NCBI GenBank assembly: GCA_900546625.1
Contig: URDU01000026.1
Span: forward strand, 1-41,327
Length of the DNA stretch: 41,327 nt
Direction of reading: 5' to 3'
Origin: an uncultured Lachnobacterium sp.
GTDB lineage: Bacteria > Bacillota > Clostridia > Lachnospirales > Lachnospiraceae
Shown: piece after piece, positions 7,918 through 18,524 of the stretch
Position numbering within the stretch: position 1 is the stretch's first letter
How the letters are laid out: each line of letters starts with the position of its first letter
Notes under the pieces: model-generated
Databases searched by the model: none
Told to the model about the DNA's origin: nothing
Seen by the model: only the letters and a program-made list of their open reading frames with translations
Made by a program: the position numbers and the translations under genes

Positions 7918-9384
7918 ATGGATAAAAGGGGTAACATATCTTCACGAAATATGAGATTATTTGCAGCAATTATGACACTCATCGAGGCACTTATCCTCAC
8001 ATCACTGGCAGGCTGTGCAGATAAAAAGGTAGATTATGGCACTGATACAGAAAAACTGACAAAAAGTGCTGTATGCAATGTAAAGGATTTTAGTACAGAT
8101 GAGACCTACAGCGATGAGTTTTCCGTGCAGACAGAAATTGGAAATGTAAATATAGATATAAGTGCAAAAGTGGAACTGCCTGATTGTAAGACAATGTCAG
8201 TAGTTGAAGTGGAAAAGATACCTTATACTGCAAAGCTCAAGGAAAAGGTATTGAAGGCATACTTTGGAGAGTCGCAGATTTATTACTATGATAAGGAACA
8301 TTGGACAAAAACACAGCTTCAAAATCTTATTGATTCCATAAATTCCTCAACAACACCAACTGATACATCTGGCACAGGAAACAGAGCTGAGTTTTTGAAG
8401 GAATATACGTATTATCTGGAAAATGCCGGGGATGAATGGACTATAGCTACAGAGTATGATTCATGTGATGAGTTTGTAGGGAAAAAAGGAAACACCTGGT
8501 ATAACGTGAATTTTGTTGCAGATGGTGATGAAAATAAATGGCTGTCGGGAATTGGCACAGGTCCGATTGAGGGATATACCAAAAAGACAGGAAGTAATGA
8601 ATACGAGTGGAGCAATATATTTAACGATGGATATGTGCAGCAATACTTTGGACCGGATTCACTCATGGAATATGATACGGTATATGATATCACGGATTCA
8701 CAGGATACATCGGGAGAGAAAATTGAGCAGGAGGAAAATGAATCGGGTATCACAATAGAAGAAGCGGGGAATATGATAGACAGCTTTTTGAAAGAGACAG
8801 GTTTTTCATCCATCCCGCAGACTGAGAGTTCGCAGCTGAAATGGAGTGGATATAACGAAAGAGCCGATCAGGTGTATCAGGAAGATGATATACATGAGTG
8901 TGTAAGTGGTTATAGATTTTACTACAATATCGGAGTTGGCAAAATATTATTTGATGATGCTTTAAATCCGATGGATTACAGCGGATACAATATGAAATAT
9001 GGTGATAGTATAGAGGATACTTTTGATAATGAATTCTACAATTTTTATATTGATAAATATGGTATAGGTACTTTCTTTATAGACTGCCCGGTAAGTATAG
9101 TAAGAAAACAGGAAAATGTAGAAATGCTTCCTTTAGAAAATATATTTGATATTGCCCGGGATGAGCTTAAAAACAATGCTGATGAATATGTACTGGATAC
9201 AAATGTAAAATATTACACTCTAAAACTTGCATACATAAGGGTAAACAACCGGACTGATATGCAAAAATACAGTTATATTCCGGCATGGAGTCTGGAATTG
9301 CTGCAGAAAGACACTGCAAATGCATGCCCTGTATTTATCAACGCGATTGACGGAAGTGTGATACATCCGGACGATCTGAGTTAA
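7918..9384 (+). CDS. Lipoprotein, first of three tandem paralogues
   Basis: This 488-residue secreted lipoprotein has a type II signal peptide ending in LAGC (lipid-modified Cys33), followed by the KKVDYG shared by all three paralogues. Further shared blocks are LPDCKTMSVVEVE near residue 100, YFGxxxxYYxDxxH near 120, and a C-terminal segment around YIPAWSLELL and FINAIDGSVI. The last block resembles the ending of PepSY/YycI-like extracytoplasmic domains. I cannot name the function; a DUF6034-type lipoprotein family is a guess to test. A GGGAGGAG ribosome site supports this start. The three lipoproteins precede the efflux genes and may be its sensors or substrate-binding partners. Confidence 0.82.
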   Translation: MDKRGNISSRNMRLFAAIMTLIEALILTSLAGCADKKVDYGTDTEKLTKSAVCNVKDFSTDETYSDEFSVQTEIGNVNIDISAKVELPDCKTMSVVEVEKIPYTAKLKEKVLKAYFGESQIYYYDKEHWTKTQLQNLIDSINSSTTPTDTSGTGNRAEFLKEYTYYLENAGDEWTIATEYDSCDEFVGKKGNTWYNVNFVADGDENKWLSGIGTGPIEGYTKKTGSNEYEWSNIFNDGYVQQYFGPDSLMEYDTVYDITDSQDTSGEKIEQEENESGITIEEAGNMIDSFLKETGFSSIPQTESSQLKWSGYNERADQVYQEDDIHECVSGYRFYYNIGVGKILFDDALNPMDYSGYNMKYGDSIEDTFDNEFYNFYIDKYGIGTFFIDCPVSIVRKQENVEMLPLENIFDIARDELKNNADEYVLDTNVKYYTLKLAYIRVNNRTDMQKYSYIPAWSLELLQKDTANACPVFINAIDGSVIHPDDLS

Positions 9385-9470
9385 GATACAGAATGTTTAC
9401 ATCGGACCGTACCTTCACAGGAATAATTATGTTGTAGAAAAAAATGTGATATATCAGGGAGGATTGGCAT

Positions 9471-10808
9471 ATGAGAAAACACACAAGAATACTCGCAGCG
9501 GCTATGACGATCGTTGGAGCGATAGTAATCATCTCACTCACAGGCTGCTCAAGCAAAAAAGTAGATTATGGGAATGAGAGCGAAAGTAAAGAAACAAAAA
9601 ATATGTCTGCCTTAGCTGATATCAGGGCAGACTCCGGCTGGAATGAAAACTTTACAATACAGACCGGTAATGGCGAGAAAACAGTATATGTAAATGCAAA
9701 TATTGTAGTTCCGGACTTTGATAACATGTCGGTTGTTGAGGTGGAAAATGTAAAGATAGATGCTGATTACAAAAAGCGTTTTCTGGATTTATATTTTGGT
9801 GGGAACGAGTACTATTATCACGATCCGGATCATTATACTGTTGACGAACTGAATGAGGTCATAGAGGACTGGCAGAAAACACAGGATGATACTCACAGTG
9901 AGTGGTTGGAACAGCGGCTGGCTGAATACAGGGATAAGCTTGAAACGGCAAAGACTACTTATACCGTGGCAAAGGATCTCGAAAACTGTGAAGTATTTGC
10001 AGGCTACAAAGGTGATGTGTTCTGTGAGGTGGAGTTTGAGGCTCATAAAGTACATGCTTACGCCTGGTATCAGTCCGGGACAGATTACGGTCCGCCATCT
10101 TTAAGGAATGAGGACTATGATACCATAACGCGGAATTTTCAGGATGAGGATCTAAAGGATAAGGTGGACGAGACCTCAAATGAGGGCAGTAAATCTGCCG
10201 CATCAGCCAAAAAAGAAGCCGGGGATTTCCTTAGTAAATTGGGAATGCAGGATCTGGTGGAACGAGGTGAATGTGAGTGCGGCTGGATAGGGTTTAATAA
10301 CAGCGAAGAGGGAAATGACTATCAGACAGCAGTGTGGGGATATATTTATTCATACGCGACCGGCATAGACGGCATCACATTTAAGGATGGATTGGATAGG
10401 GATACCTATTTGTCGGTGTATGAAACAAATGATAGTGATACAGATGATGTTACACTGCCTGACAGTACACGTCTTACAGTCACGGATGATGGAATAATCG
10501 ATGTGCAGTTGGAATATCCGGTAAATGTAACACAGATCTATAAGGATGTGGAGCTTATTTCTCTGAAAAATATAGAGCAGATCATCAAGGCGGAGATTAC
10601 GGAAAATCCTGATAAATATGATACTGCATCGTCATTTAATAAGCTGCAGCTTAGTTATCTTAAGATAAGAAGTGACAGTGAACCGGGAAAATACAGCTAT
10701 GTTCCGGCGTGGGTACTGTCACGTATGGTAGACTACTCCAGTGAGCGAAATGCTATCTTTGTAAACGCTATAGATGGAACGATCATAAATTTGGAAAATT
10801 CACTGTAA
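9471..10808 (+). CDS. Lipoprotein, second tandem paralogue
   Basis: 445 residues, with a signal peptide and lipobox LTGC (Cys26) followed by SSKKVDYG. It shares with its neighbours the MSVVEVENVKIDADYKK block, the YYHDPDHYT block, the middle VFxGYKGDVFCEV/LGYIGNVFCEL-type segment, the YGPPS motif (also in the third copy) and the end YVPAWVLS...IFVNAIDGTII. It is closer to the third copy than to the first. Ribosome site AGGGAGGA. It is spaced 86 bp from the first copy and 10 bp from the third, so 9471-12255 is one transcription unit. Confidence 0.82.
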   Translation: MRKHTRILAAAMTIVGAIVIISLTGCSSKKVDYGNESESKETKNMSALADIRADSGWNENFTIQTGNGEKTVYVNANIVVPDFDNMSVVEVENVKIDADYKKRFLDLYFGGNEYYYHDPDHYTVDELNEVIEDWQKTQDDTHSEWLEQRLAEYRDKLETAKTTYTVAKDLENCEVFAGYKGDVFCEVEFEAHKVHAYAWYQSGTDYGPPSLRNEDYDTITRNFQDEDLKDKVDETSNEGSKSAASAKKEAGDFLSKLGMQDLVERGECECGWIGFNNSEEGNDYQTAVWGYIYSYATGIDGITFKDGLDRDTYLSVYETNDSDTDDVTLPDSTRLTVTDDGIIDVQLEYPVNVTQIYKDVELISLKNIEQIIKAEITENPDKYDTASSFNKLQLSYLKIRSDSEPGKYSYVPAWVLSRMVDYSSERNAIFVNAIDGTIINLENSL

Positions 10809-10818
10809 AGGAGAGGCT

Positions 10819-12255
10819 ATGAAGAGGAAAAACGTTATTATACCGGCGGCAGTTCTTGCAATAGCATTAACCGGATGTTCAGGAAAAAAAGTAGATTACA
10901 ATATGGAAACTGAAAATATAAACACAAAAGCAGGAAGCGATATAAGCGCGTTTGACGACAGTACGAAATGGAATGACAGCTTTTCTGTTGAGACATCGGA
11001 CAAAAGTGTGGATGTGGATATTTCAGCAGACATTACCCTGCCGGACTGCAAAAGCATGTCGGTTGTTGAGGTGCAGAATATAAAGGTAGATGCCGATTTC
11101 AAAAAGAGTGTGATAGAGGCTTATTTTGGCGATAGTACCATATATTATCACGACATACCTCATTATACGAAAGAAGAGATATATCACAGCATGGAAGTTG
11201 TCAAAAATGAGATTGCCGGGTATCAGCAGGAAATTGATGCGGGACTTATCACAGAAGAGGGCGTCAGCAGTGTGATGAAAAGTGAAAATGATCTGCTGGA
11301 ACAGTATGAAAAGGCAGAACCGTCTGCACTGGATACGCGTGAAATAGCCACAGATTATACGGATTGTAATGAGTATCTGGGATATATTGGTAATGTTTTC
11401 TGTGAGCTTAGATTTGGAATTGCTGAGGACGGTTCGCTTGAATATATTTCAGCACAGCCTCTTAAGGCAGGATGGGAGGGCACATCATACGATGATAGTG
11501 AGTATGGCTATTACGGACCACCATCCTTTGCAGAGGAGAAAGGTGTAGGGGGCTTAAAAGGAGGTTCTACAGGTGGAGATACTACATCTTCATATGACAA
11601 CGAGTGTGTATTTACCAAAGACGAAGCTGTAAAGAAGGCAGAAGAATTTCAAAAGAAATTAGGCAGGGCTTCACAGGTATATATAGGAACCTCAGACTAC
11701 GAGTGGAGCGCAGGAGTGATAGAGGATGGCGATGATACCGTAAAAACTGATGATACAGAGAGCGTTATAAAGGATACAGCCTGGGGATATATCGTAGATT
11801 ATGGTGAGGGTGTAGATGGTATAGCGTTTTGCAAGTCGCTCGATTTCACCCGGAATATGGATATATGGGAGAATCTCGATAACTATGATGATTTTATTCC
11901 ATATGGCAATAGTTCCTTTAGTGTGACGGATCAGGGAGTAACGGAATTTAGTATTTCTTACCCTGTTGATATTGTTAATGAGTCAAAAAACGTAGAACTC
12001 TTGTCAATGGACACTATAAAGGAGATCATCAAGGATGACATGACAAAAAACTCAGATCAGTATGATTTTACACAAAATCACACTTACAACAATCTAAAGC
12101 TCGGATATATCCGTTTGAGGGATGCATCTGACAAGGATAAATATACTTATGTTCCGGCATGGTGTCTGTCAAAACAGGATATGGGCTACGACAGATATCC
12201 GGTGTATGTGAATGCTATAGACGGCACGATCATAAGGCTTGATGATCTAATATAA
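10819..12255 (+). CDS. Lipoprotein, third tandem paralogue
   Basis: 478 residues with a short signal peptide and lipobox LTGC (Cys20) followed by SGKKVDYN. It carries the family blocks MSVVEVQNIKVDADFKK, YYHDIPHYT, GPPSFAEE, a Gly/Ser/Thr-rich linker near residue 255 (GGLKGGSTGGDTTSS), and the end YVPAWCLS...VYVNAIDGTII. Ribosome site AAAGGAGA, 10 bp after the previous gene. Extracytoplasmic and membrane-anchored; molecular function unknown. Confidence 0.82.
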   Translation: MKRKNVIIPAAVLAIALTGCSGKKVDYNMETENINTKAGSDISAFDDSTKWNDSFSVETSDKSVDVDISADITLPDCKSMSVVEVQNIKVDADFKKSVIEAYFGDSTIYYHDIPHYTKEEIYHSMEVVKNEIAGYQQEIDAGLITEEGVSSVMKSENDLLEQYEKAEPSALDTREIATDYTDCNEYLGYIGNVFCELRFGIAEDGSLEYISAQPLKAGWEGTSYDDSEYGYYGPPSFAEEKGVGGLKGGSTGGDTTSSYDNECVFTKDEAVKKAEEFQKKLGRASQVYIGTSDYEWSAGVIEDGDDTVKTDDTESVIKDTAWGYIVDYGEGVDGIAFCKSLDFTRNMDIWENLDNYDDFIPYGNSSFSVTDQGVTEFSISYPVDIVNESKNVELLSMDTIKEIIKDDMTKNSDQYDFTQNHTYNNLKLGYIRLRDASDKDKYTYVPAWCLSKQDMGYDRYPVYVNAIDGTIIRLDDLI

Positions 12256-12281
12256 GATACTGTTATTGGCTGTTATACAGT

Positions 12282-12310
12282 TTATACATGGAGTTACATT
12301 TTTATATAAT
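12282..12310 (+). promoter_or_regulatory. Candidate promoter of the efflux genes
   Basis: TTATAC (12282-12287), 17 bp, then TATAAT (12305-12310), about 42 bp before the first membrane-fusion gene. It suggests the efflux genes can be transcribed apart from the lipoproteins. Confidence 0.45.
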
Positions 12311-12351
12311 AGATCAGGTTCATATTTATTTGGAAAAGATGTGGAAAATAT

Positions 12352-13341
12352 ATGATTAATAAAAAGAAAAAATATATAGGGCGTTTGACACTTGCCGTTG
12401 CAATTACCTCTATTTTATTTTCGGGATGTGGGGCGGCACAAAAGGAACTTGCACAGACGGACAGAGCTTCCTACGAGAAAATATCATACCAGACAGTTAC
12501 GGTACAGAGCGGGTCACTCACACCGCAGACTACCATCAGTCTGAGAGCGCAGGGCTATACCAAGTTTTCCTATGGTGCGACAAACACGGAGCTTACGCTT
12601 GAAAAGGTGAATGTGGCAGTGGGTGATCATGTGAAAAAGGGCGATATACTGGTGGCTTTTAAATCCGGGGAGATACAGAAAAAGATTGAGGATTACAGCG
12701 GGCAGATCAGTCAGAATAAGCTTTTAGCAGAGCACTACAGGGCTATTATGAAAATCGATGATACTCAGGATTATTCGAGCGATATTGCCCAGCTTGATAA
12801 GGATACAGAGGTTGCCAAGCTTTATCTTGATGAAGCTAAGGAAAAACTGTCGAGATATCAGATCACGGCATCCGAGGATGGCACGATCACAGCAATGAAC
12901 AATTCGCTTTTGGCGGGAGTTTTTGAACCGGGCAGCAATCTTATAACAGAAATCAGCGGAAACGGTAATTACGAGGCTGACAGACCGGAAGGCTATGACT
13001 TTAATGTAGGTGATGTATACACGGCAACAGCATCTGATATAGAGTTTGAACTTAAGGTAAAAGAGGTGGACGATAAAAAGCTTGTTTTTGAACCGGTATC
13101 GGACATGTCGGCAGTATCGGATGCACAGATATTTTCCATAGAGGTGACGCGCCCTGCTATAGAAAATGCTGTGTATGTGCAAAAGGACGCAGTGCATGAG
13201 AATGATGGCAGATATTTTGTATACACACTGGATGAGAATGGATACAGACAGGCAGTATGGATAAATGCCGGAGATCAGGTGGGAGATTACCGGATCATCA
13301 CAGAAGGACTTAAAAGCGGGGATGAGGTGGTTTTGCAGTGA
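12352..13341 (+). CDS. Membrane-fusion (HlyD/MacA-like) lipoprotein
   Basis: This 329-residue extracytoplasmic adaptor is anchored through lipobox FSGC (Cys26). A lipoyl-like half-motif (VNVAVGDHVKKGDILVAF, about residues 83-100) is followed by a short coiled-coil hairpin and a second lipoyl half (YQITASEDGTITAMN). The C-terminal barrel ends with the typical YVQKDAVHENDGRYFVYT and ITEGLKSGDEVV sequences of periplasmic adaptors. In Gram-positive bacteria such proteins partner MacB-like ABC exporters. The stop codon overlaps the next gene's GTG start, which implies coupled translation. Confidence 0.9.
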   Translation: MINKKKKYIGRLTLAVAITSILFSGCGAAQKELAQTDRASYEKISYQTVTVQSGSLTPQTTISLRAQGYTKFSYGATNTELTLEKVNVAVGDHVKKGDILVAFKSGEIQKKIEDYSGQISQNKLLAEHYRAIMKIDDTQDYSSDIAQLDKDTEVAKLYLDEAKEKLSRYQITASEDGTITAMNNSLLAGVFEPGSNLITEISGNGNYEADRPEGYDFNVGDVYTATASDIEFELKVKEVDDKKLVFEPVSDMSAVSDAQIFSIEVTRPAIENAVYVQKDAVHENDGRYFVYTLDENGYRQAVWINAGDQVGDYRIITEGLKSGDEVVLQ

Positions 13342-15683
13342 AGATCAGAAACATTTTATCAATAAAAAAGCTGGCAGTACTGGGGATATGTGTATCGTTT
13401 GTGGCAGGCGGCTGTGGAAAAATGACAGAAAGCAGCATACCAAAGCTTGAGGAGCCTGTAGCTTTAAATGAAGCCTATAGACCTGTGGAATATGCTGCGA
13501 TCGGATCGGTTCAGGTATTGATGTCTACCGCAGTTCCTAGGGATTACTGCAATTACTACAGTGCCAATGTAAATATTTCACAGATATATGTGGAGCCGGG
13601 AGATACAGTAAATGCGGGGGATGTGCTTGCAGTCTGTGATGTGGATGAGGCAAAAGAACAGTTGCAGGAATGTCAGGCTGCGCTGGCGCATGAGAATGAG
13701 ACATATGAGATATCCGCTCAGATCTCGGATACGCAGATCCGATTATGGGAGAGCCAGGCCGCAGGGCAGGATAATAATGAGCCTGACCAGTCAGATGGAA
13801 CTGAGGATGACACGCATGAAGCCGATGCAGACACAAATATTGATGAATATGCAGCAGTTACGGGCAAATTTTCAACAGAACAGACTGAGAAAAATGAGAG
13901 TACGGACGAGGATTACAACAAACAGATCGCTACAGAACAGGAAAATCAGCGGTACGATAAGCAGCTTCACGAATACCGCGTGCAAAAGATCAATGAGCAG
14001 ATGGCTTTATATCAGCAGCTCGTTGATGATGGAACGCTTAAGGCAGCCCACAGCGGTCTTGTCACTTACACTAAGAAGCTGACAGAGGGAAGGTCTGCTG
14101 CGGCATACGAGAATATAGTCATTGTATCAGATACGGATGACCTTGTGCTGGATATAAAAGATACAGCCATAAATGAGTACAAATACAGTGATTATGACAA
14201 GAAATATGTGATAGTCGATGGCGAAAAGTATGATGTCACTGAGTCTCAATATACATCAGAGGTTTTGGTACTTTCGAAGATAAACAACCGCTATCCGGAT
14301 GTGTGCGTGGAAAGCAGGGAAAAGCCGTTTCTTATGGCAGGGCAGATGTATCCGGTATATTTTGAAAAGACAAAAGCAAATCAGGCACTTGTCGTGGGAA
14401 AAGATTCCATCTATAAGGAAGGCGATACCAGATATGTCTATGTGAAAAATGATGAGGGCGGCCGAGAGAAACGCATCATAACAACAGGTGAGTCTGATGA
14501 AAACTATACACAGGTCACAGAGGGCTTAAAAGAGGGGGAGCTGGTTTACTATAATTCTACAGATCAGGTTCCGACAAAGTATAGCAAATATACGGTAACA
14601 AGGTCTGACTTTGATATAGCAAACTACGGTGTGCGCTACAGCAGATCTGACGCAGGGACGATAACCGAAACCTGTGATTATGAAGGGCAGATCGTATCGG
14701 TAAATGTGAAGCAGGACGATACGGTAGAAAAGGGCATGCTGCTTTACGTGGTGGATACCGGAGAGGGCAAAGCTGCCATAACAGAGGCGAAAAATGCGAT
14801 CGACTCGGAGAATGAATCCTATGCGCAGAAGATCGCTGACTACAATAAGCAGATAAATGAGCTGTCAGAAGACGGTAACAACGTAGAAGAAAATAACCGG
14901 CAGGATGAAAAGCCGGATACAGCATATGATGAGCAGCAGTTGAAATTGAACTTACAGCTACTTGATCTGCAGAAAAAACTTGCCTGTGCAGACCACACCT
15001 ATCAGCTTTCCCGGCTACAGTCAGCATATGACAGCATAAGCGCAGGAAATGACGGCAAAGGAAATATTTCAGTATATGCCAAGAATGACGGAAAAGTTTC
15101 AAAGGTGAGTGTCAAGGCAGGAGATAATGTGGAGGAAGGCTCAGATATCCTGCAGATAACCGGAAATTCCACGGACGTACTGCTGGTTCAGGTAAAGGAT
15201 AGCAATAGCTATAAAGTATATAAGGACAATATAGCAGATGTGGGAGAGCGCGTATCACTTGAGCTGGACGGTACAACGATCTACGGAAGCTGTATCGGTT
15301 TTGCCGGTTACGGTAGTGTTGCTCAAAAGGGATATATAAATCAGGATGATAAAGGTGTGCATATTACCGGAATCACAGATTCGGGATATGGAAATGCAGC
15401 ATTTTATATAAAACTTGACAATGGAATACCGGATGATCTGACCAGGGCATCTGCTGTAAAGTTTTCTTATGTTTCTTTTAAAAAGGTGGTAGTGGTGCCG
15501 ACTTCGATCATACACAAGCAGGTCAATCCGATGGACAAAGATGATATATCCTACTATGTGTGGAAAATTGATGGGGACAGCGTGGTAAAGCAGCCGGTAA
15601 TATTGAGCGATTATACATCAGGCAGCAATACACTTGTGCTTTACGGTATTGATGAGGGCGATGAAATATGTTTGGCTTCGTAA
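13338..15683 (+). CDS. Large double-module membrane-fusion lipoprotein
   Basis: This 781-residue adaptor begins with a GTG overlapping the previous stop and has lipobox AGGC (Cys26). It holds two adaptor modules in one chain. The first runs from IYVEPGDTVNAGDVLAVCD (about 75-93) through an Asp/Glu-rich coiled-coil hairpin and THSG-like return (LKAAHSGLVTYT) to VTEGLKEGELVYY near 405. The second has VNVKQDDTVEKGMLLYVVD near 460, another hairpin, VSVKAGDNVEEGSDILQI near 595 and a final barrel ending ILSDYTSGSNTLVLYGIDEGDEI. One copy may thus do the work of two adaptor subunits. It overlaps the permease gene by 16 nt. Confidence 0.86.
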   Translation: MKIRNILSIKKLAVLGICVSFVAGGCGKMTESSIPKLEEPVALNEAYRPVEYAAIGSVQVLMSTAVPRDYCNYYSANVNISQIYVEPGDTVNAGDVLAVCDVDEAKEQLQECQAALAHENETYEISAQISDTQIRLWESQAAGQDNNEPDQSDGTEDDTHEADADTNIDEYAAVTGKFSTEQTEKNESTDEDYNKQIATEQENQRYDKQLHEYRVQKINEQMALYQQLVDDGTLKAAHSGLVTYTKKLTEGRSAAAYENIVIVSDTDDLVLDIKDTAINEYKYSDYDKKYVIVDGEKYDVTESQYTSEVLVLSKINNRYPDVCVESREKPFLMAGQMYPVYFEKTKANQALVVGKDSIYKEGDTRYVYVKNDEGGREKRIITTGESDENYTQVTEGLKEGELVYYNSTDQVPTKYSKYTVTRSDFDIANYGVRYSRSDAGTITETCDYEGQIVSVNVKQDDTVEKGMLLYVVDTGEGKAAITEAKNAIDSENESYAQKIADYNKQINELSEDGNNVEENNRQDEKPDTAYDEQQLKLNLQLLDLQKKLACADHTYQLSRLQSAYDSISAGNDGKGNISVYAKNDGKVSKVSVKAGDNVEEGSDILQITGNSTDVLLVQVKDSNSYKVYKDNIADVGERVSLELDGTTIYGSCIGFAGYGSVAQKGYINQDDKGVHITGITDSGYGNAAFYIKLDNGIPDDLTRASAVKFSYVSFKKVVVVPTSIIHKQVNPMDKDDISYYVWKIDGDSVVKQPVILSDYTSGSNTLVLYGIDEGDEICLAS

Positions 15684-18457
15684 TTAATAAATTAAAAAAC
15701 AGAAAATGGTTAAATCTGTGTCTGCTTATGGGAGTGGCTTTGTTTATAGCACTTTTTGTGTGCCACCCTATGTTTGAAAAGGGCGCGGGCAATCAGATAC
15801 TCGACAGACTTTTTACGGATCATGCCACACAGCAGAATGAGTTTCCTGCACAGATGAGCCGCGAGGGAACATATGCGGTGGCAGATTATCCTGATTCGCA
15901 GTCAGTACTTGATAAGCTGTCAGGATACGAAAAGAAGTGGACTGAATATGTGGATATAAACAAGGTTTCCTCACAGCTGCTTATCACACTCTCAGGAGGA
16001 CGCGCAGATACAGAGTTTGGAGGACTTAACCATTATTTTACAATAGGATATCTGCCGGGACTTTCGGAGTACGCGGATGTTGTAAAATCTCAGACTGACA
16101 CAGCCACATTCGAATGCAGTATAAGCGAAAAGACAATGGATCACTACGGACTTGTAGCAGGTGAAAAAATCTATTTACATGTACCTGATGGCAGTGGGAA
16201 AAAGGAAATTTCTTTCGTAATATCACAGATCTGTAGTGAAAAAGATATAAACAATCCATATTGGGCCAAGACGCTTTCGGATATGGGCGATGTGATATTT
16301 GTTTCGCAGGATGTTTTTGACGAAATGATGCAGTATTACAGCGAGGACAATATCAGCTACAGTGATTTCCTCATGCTGGATTACAGGCAGATCAACACGG
16401 AAAATGCCTCACTTTATGACGGTTATATGGAGCAGTTTAAGGATGCTGACAAGCTCTACAATGACAACATCCGTGATACGCTGGAGCGCTTTTTTACACA
16501 GCAGAAGACGATAAAGCTGATGCTTTGGGCGTTGGAGCTGCCGTGTCTTGTGCTTTTGATTTTATTTATAAGAATGATATCTGCACAGATACTTTCGCTC
16601 GAGGAAAATGACATACTTGTTTTAAGAAGCCGCGGTGCGACAAAATTACAGGTATTTATTTTGTACCTGCAGCAGTCAGGAATAATAGCGTTTGCGGGCT
16701 GTGTACTTGGAATAGTACTCGGATATATAATGTGCCGGGCTGCCGCATCTACAGACGGATTTTTAAGATTTACGGCAAAGGATATAGGCACTTACAGATT
16801 TGTATGGCAGATGCTTGTCTATGCGGTGGCAGCGGCAGTTATCATGGTGCTGTTTATCACAGTTCCGGTGTGGAAAAAATCAAAGGATGCCATATCAGAG
16901 CGCAGCAGGGAACGAATATCAAAGAAAAAGCCACTTTGGGAGAAATGCTTTATAGACGTTATACTTTTGGCTCTGTCAGCATATCTGCTTTACAATTACA
17001 ACAAGCAGAAGAGTACGCTTGCGATATCTGTTCTTGAGAACAGGAGCATAGATCCTGTCATGATACTGGACAATTCGCTTTTTATATTTGCAGCGGCACT
17101 TTTGTGCGTAAGACTTACCGGACTTATTATTCTGCTTGTGGACAGGCTCTTTAAAAAGCATTTTTCTCCGGCAATGTATGCATCATTTTTACAGCTGAAA
17201 CGAACCAGATACAATCAGGGATTTCTGGCAGTATTTCTTATCATGACAGTGGCTGGCGGTATTTTTGACGCGAATATGGCGCGCACCATGAACAGCAATA
17301 TGGAAAAACGGATCGTCTACAATGTGGGTTGTGATGCGATATACAACGAAGATTTCAGACTCAGGATACAGAAGAATAAAGATGGCTCTGTAAGCTGGAT
17401 GTATGACGAGCCTGATTTCGGTAAATACGAGTCGCTCAAAAATGAGGGCATCTGTGACGGGGTCACGCGTGTGCTTGAGGACGAGCGGGTAGACATTTCC
17501 GCAGGCAGTGGTTCGATTTCGGATGCATATCTTATGGCGATAAACACAAAAGAATTCGGTGAGACTGCGAAATTGCAGAGTGACCAAAATGATGATATTA
17601 ATGACGCGCACTGGTTCAATTACCTGAATGAGCTGGCAAAAGAGCCGGACGGAGTCATCATTTCCTCAAATCTGGCAAAAGCTCTGGGACTTAAAGTTGG
17701 TGACAGCTTAAATTACTCAAGGTATGTACCGGAGGCTGTCGATGATGATCAGATCTACGCATCCGAGAATGCAAAGGTATGTGCCATAGTAAAAGGTTTT
17801 CCGGGCTACGAGCGTTACACCTATGAGACAGATGTAGACAAAAATGTGACCGAGCAGGAGAAATACCTGATCGTTGCAAATTATGCTACGGTTGTGGAAA
17901 AGTTCGGCATGACACCGTACAGTGTGTGGATGAACCTGTCAAAAGGAAAAACGGTGGATGATATATACAAAAATTTAACATCCGCGCAGCAGCTTATAGA
18001 CGAGAATAAAAACTCAGCCACAGTGCAGATCACAAACGGTATGTTTACATTAAGTTTTATACTTTCACTGATAGTGTGCTCAGTAGGATTTTTGCTGTAT
18101 TGGGTTATGACACTAAAACAGAGGGAGCTGCAGTTTGGTATATACCGCGCAATGGGAATGAGAATGAGAGAGGTAAAAGCAATGCTTTTAAACGAGCAGA
18201 TATTTTTATCATTTCTGCCGCTTATTGCGGGAGCAGGCATAGGTATAACTGCAACAGCGATGTTTGTAAGGCTCATATCGATCATATATCTGCCGCAGAA
18301 ACACAATATCGGAGTAAATGTATATATTTATCCATCTGATATGCTGGAGCTTACAGGAGTACTTTTCGTGGCTGTAGCCGTATGCTATGTGGTTATCAGC
18401 AGACTGCTTAAGAGTATGAAGATAGCACAGGCACTAAGGCTTGGAGAAGATAGTTAG
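15668..18457 (+). CDS. FtsX/MacB-type ABC permease
   Basis: This 929-residue membrane protein has an N-terminal membrane segment (about 13-33) and a large extracytoplasmic domain to about residue 275. A three-helix FtsX domain follows near 280-400, containing EENDILVLRSRGATKLQ. After two further helices near 420-490 come a second helix pair, a second extracytoplasmic domain, and a C-terminal FtsX domain (ELQFGIYRAMGMRMREVKAM near 820) with the last helices. Two FtsX domains in one chain suggest it acts as a pseudo-dimer. Such permeases are mechanotransducers or exporters driven by MacB/LolD-like ATPases, and two ATPases follow. Confidence 0.9.
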   Translation: MFGFVINKLKNRKWLNLCLLMGVALFIALFVCHPMFEKGAGNQILDRLFTDHATQQNEFPAQMSREGTYAVADYPDSQSVLDKLSGYEKKWTEYVDINKVSSQLLITLSGGRADTEFGGLNHYFTIGYLPGLSEYADVVKSQTDTATFECSISEKTMDHYGLVAGEKIYLHVPDGSGKKEISFVISQICSEKDINNPYWAKTLSDMGDVIFVSQDVFDEMMQYYSEDNISYSDFLMLDYRQINTENASLYDGYMEQFKDADKLYNDNIRDTLERFFTQQKTIKLMLWALELPCLVLLILFIRMISAQILSLEENDILVLRSRGATKLQVFILYLQQSGIIAFAGCVLGIVLGYIMCRAAASTDGFLRFTAKDIGTYRFVWQMLVYAVAAAVIMVLFITVPVWKKSKDAISERSRERISKKKPLWEKCFIDVILLALSAYLLYNYNKQKSTLAISVLENRSIDPVMILDNSLFIFAAALLCVRLTGLIILLVDRLFKKHFSPAMYASFLQLKRTRYNQGFLAVFLIMTVAGGIFDANMARTMNSNMEKRIVYNVGCDAIYNEDFRLRIQKNKDGSVSWMYDEPDFGKYESLKNEGICDGVTRVLEDERVDISAGSGSISDAYLMAINTKEFGETAKLQSDQNDDINDAHWFNYLNELAKEPDGVIISSNLAKALGLKVGDSLNYSRYVPEAVDDDQIYASENAKVCAIVKGFPGYERYTYETDVDKNVTEQEKYLIVANYATVVEKFGMTPYSVWMNLSKGKTVDDIYKNLTSAQQLIDENKNSATVQITNGMFTLSFILSLIVCSVGFLLYWVMTLKQRELQFGIYRAMGMRMREVKAMLLNEQIFLSFLPLIAGAGIGITATAMFVRLISIIYLPQKHNIGVNVYIYPSDMLELTGVLFVAVAVCYVVISRLLKSMKIAQALRLGEDS

Positions 18458-18524
18458 CAGATAAAAATGATTTTGTGGTAGTCGGTAGAAAGTTTTTATA
18501 GCATGGTAAATGAGGTCGTGACAT

